Part shown: positions 6,360-7,369 of the stretch, one piece after another | Layout: every line of letters starts with the position of its first letter | Numbering within the stretch: the stretch's first letter is position 1 | Assembly: GCA_946481355.1 (NCBI GenBank) | Contig: CAMLNH010000132.1 | Coordinates: 1-7,369, forward strand | Origin: an uncultured Curvibacter sp. | GTDB lineage: Bacteria; Pseudomonadota; Gammaproteobacteria; Burkholderiales; Burkholderiaceae | Direction of reading: 5' to 3' | DNA length: 7,369 nt | The notes under the pieces: generated by a model | Databases searched by the model: none | Seen by the model: the letters and a program-made list of their open reading frames with translations, nothing else | What the model was told of the DNA's origin: nothing | Translations under genes and position numbers: made by a program

Positions 6360-7158
6360 ATCCAGATTCGGCCTGTTCCTGCTGGCCCTTGCATTTGCAG
6401 GGGGAGCGGTGCGGGCGCAGGACTGTGCCAAGCCGGTCTACCTGACCTTAGACACCGGCCACATGGGTGTGGCCGAACTGGTGGCCGAGGTGCTGCGCCG
6501 CCAGGAGGTGCGTGTGACCTTCTTCGCCGCCGACGAGCGCACGCGCGAGGGCGATGGCAGCCTGGGCACGCACTGGGCGCCTTGGTGGCGAGCGCGGGCC
6601 GCCGAAGGCCATGAGTTCGCTTCCCACACCCTGGACCATGTCTACTGGCGTGCCGATCTGCCTCAGCCCGACGGCAGTATGAAGTTCCGTGTACGCGCTT
6701 CGGCTGGCCCCGAGGCCGGTCGCGATCGAATCTGGACCGCGGCCCAGTACTGTGCCGAGATCAACGCTGCGGGTGAGCGCCTGCGGGAGCACACGGGCCG
6801 CACCCCATTGCCTCTGTACCGAGCCCCTGGCGGCAAGACGTCGCCGGCCCTGCTGTCCGCGGCCCGTGCCTGTGGTTACCAGCACGTGGGCTGGGCGCCA
6901 GCGGGTTTCCTGGGTGATGAGCTGTCCAGCGAGACCTACCCCAACGACGCCTTGCTCAGGAAAGCGCTGCGCGACATCCGGCCGGGCGACGTGCTGATGG
7001 CCCATCTGGGCATCTGGTCGCGCCGCGACCCCTGGGCACCGGCCGTGCTGGAGCCGCTGATCCAGGGCCTGAAGGCGCGGGGCTTCTGCTTCCAGACCCT
7101 GCGCGAGCATCCGGACTATCGCGACTGGATCGCGCGACGCGCGCCGGCCGGGAAATAA
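6343..7158 (+). CDS. Exported NodB-type polysaccharide deacetylase with variant metal motif
   Basis: This 271-residue protein belongs to the carbohydrate esterase 4/NodB family, which removes N- or O-acetyl groups from polymers such as peptidoglycan or exopolysaccharide. A signal peptide (about 1-25, ending VRA before QDC) sends it to the periplasm or beyond. Motif 1 is TLDTG (35-39) instead of TFDDG: the catalytic-base Asp (D37) is kept but the metal-binding second Asp is Thr. Motif 2 is HTLDH (95-99), intact with both metal His. Motif 3 is RAPGG (160-164). A Trp at 184 (HVGWAPAGF) fits motif 4, and LMAHLG (218-223) fits motif 5. Four Cys residues (28, 137, 177, 249) could form disulfides. 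ATG 6343 is chosen because it leads straight into the signal peptide and overlaps the propeller stop by 17 nt; ATG 6322 would add seven residues. The substrate is unknown, and loss of one metal ligand leaves activity uncertain. Confidence 0.87.
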   Translation: MRRVNRSRFGLFLLALAFAGGAVRAQDCAKPVYLTLDTGHMGVAELVAEVLRRQEVRVTFFAADERTREGDGSLGTHWAPWWRARAAEGHEFASHTLDHVYWRADLPQPDGSMKFRVRASAGPEAGRDRIWTAAQYCAEINAAGERLREHTGRTPLPLYRAPGGKTSPALLSAARACGYQHVGWAPAGFLGDELSSETYPNDALLRKALRDIRPGDVLMAHLGIWSRRDPWAPAVLEPLIQGLKARGFCFQTLREHPDYRDWIARRAPAGK

Positions 7159-7164
7159 TCCCCC

Positions 7165-7369
7165 ATGGACTTCTTTGTCGATGCCTTCGACACGGCGCAC
7201 CAGTGGCTGTTCGAGACCCTGGTGCAGCCGCTGGCGTTTGCGCTGGGGCTGGGCAACCGCCTGGAGGACGCCTACAGCGGCACCGGCTGGCTGCTCGTCG
7301 GGTTGCTGCAACTGCTGGTGATGCTGGCCATCATCGCGCCGCTGCAGCGCTGGCGCCCGGTGGAGCCTG
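7165..7369 (+). CDS. Membrane protein, N-terminus; probable sterol desaturase/fatty acid hydroxylase family (3' end outside window)
   Basis: The frame from ATG 7165 is open to the window end and gives 68 residues. It starts MDFFVDAFDTAHQWLFETLV, then has one clear hydrophobic helix (about 41-58, WLLVGLLQLLVMLAIIAPL) and ends in QRWRPVEP. From memory this resembles the N-terminus of betaproteobacterial sterol desaturase family proteins, integral membrane di-iron enzymes that hydroxylate or desaturate lipids. Their diagnostic histidine clusters lie further downstream and are not in this window, so the family call is provisional. The gene begins 6 nt after the deacetylase stop, with GGGA (7150-7153) as its ribosome binding site, so it is probably the third gene of the same operon. 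Confidence 0.65.
   Translation, partial: MDFFVDAFDTAHQWLFETLVQPLAFALGLGNRLEDAYSGTGWLLVGLLQLLVMLAIIAPLQRWRPVEP

Noticed and set aside
5336..6445. Plus-strand open frame of 369 codons overlapping the beta-propeller gene
   Set aside because: It is a different frame of the propeller gene, rich in Arg, Gly, His and Pro with no domain. The 327-residue frame has a signal peptide and propeller repeats.
6448..7311. Minus-strand open frame of 287 codons
   Set aside because: It is antisense to the deacetylase and the following gene, with low-complexity Gln/Arg/Gly content typical of GC-rich shadow frames.

Overview
The window looks like a piece of a GC-rich betaproteobacterial chromosome, most likely order Burkholderiales near Comamonadaceae. 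This rests on high-GC codon use, the ubiG-gph-ssrA order, and a tmRNA tag reading ANDERFALAA. It resembles conserved housekeeping DNA with a few accessory genes. No phage, IS element, CRISPR array or integrase is visible.

Layout from left to right: (1) the 3' end of ubiG (ubiquinone O-methyltransferase) overlaps by 4 nt a HAD phosphatase of the phosphoglycolate phosphatase type (gph). (2) Thirteen nt further on lies a complete one-piece tmRNA gene (ssrA, 893-1265). Its probable promoter overlaps the gph stop codon, and a strong intrinsic terminator follows. (3) An AT-rich island with a perfect -10 hexamer and a Fur-box-like sequence precedes a monocistronic TonB-dependent siderophore receptor gene, which ends in a second strong terminator. 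(4) Convergent to it on the minus strand is a membrane-anchored protein resembling DUF2726. (5) About 180 nt away, divergently oriented, is an RsuA-type 16S rRNA pseudouridine synthase, apparently starting at TTG. (6) The right end is a tight plus-strand cluster: a periplasmic YncE-like beta-propeller, an exported NodB-type polysaccharide deacetylase overlapping it by 17 nt, and 6 nt later the N-terminus of a membrane protein resembling the sterol desaturase/fatty acid hydroxylase family, cut by the window end.

Working together: ubiG and gph are translationally coupled but act in different pathways (ubiquinone synthesis and 2-phosphoglycolate salvage). ssrA supplies ribosome rescue from its own transcription unit. 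The receptor is probably an iron-repressed outer-membrane importer using TonB/ExbBD encoded elsewhere. The right-hand cluster is the most open biologically: two exported proteins and a membrane lipid-modifying-type enzyme suggest a shared envelope role, which is inference. I found no convincing new multi-gene system. The best leads are this three-gene envelope cluster, the altered NodB metal motif, the degenerate DUF2726 protein, and the odd start region of the RsuA gene.
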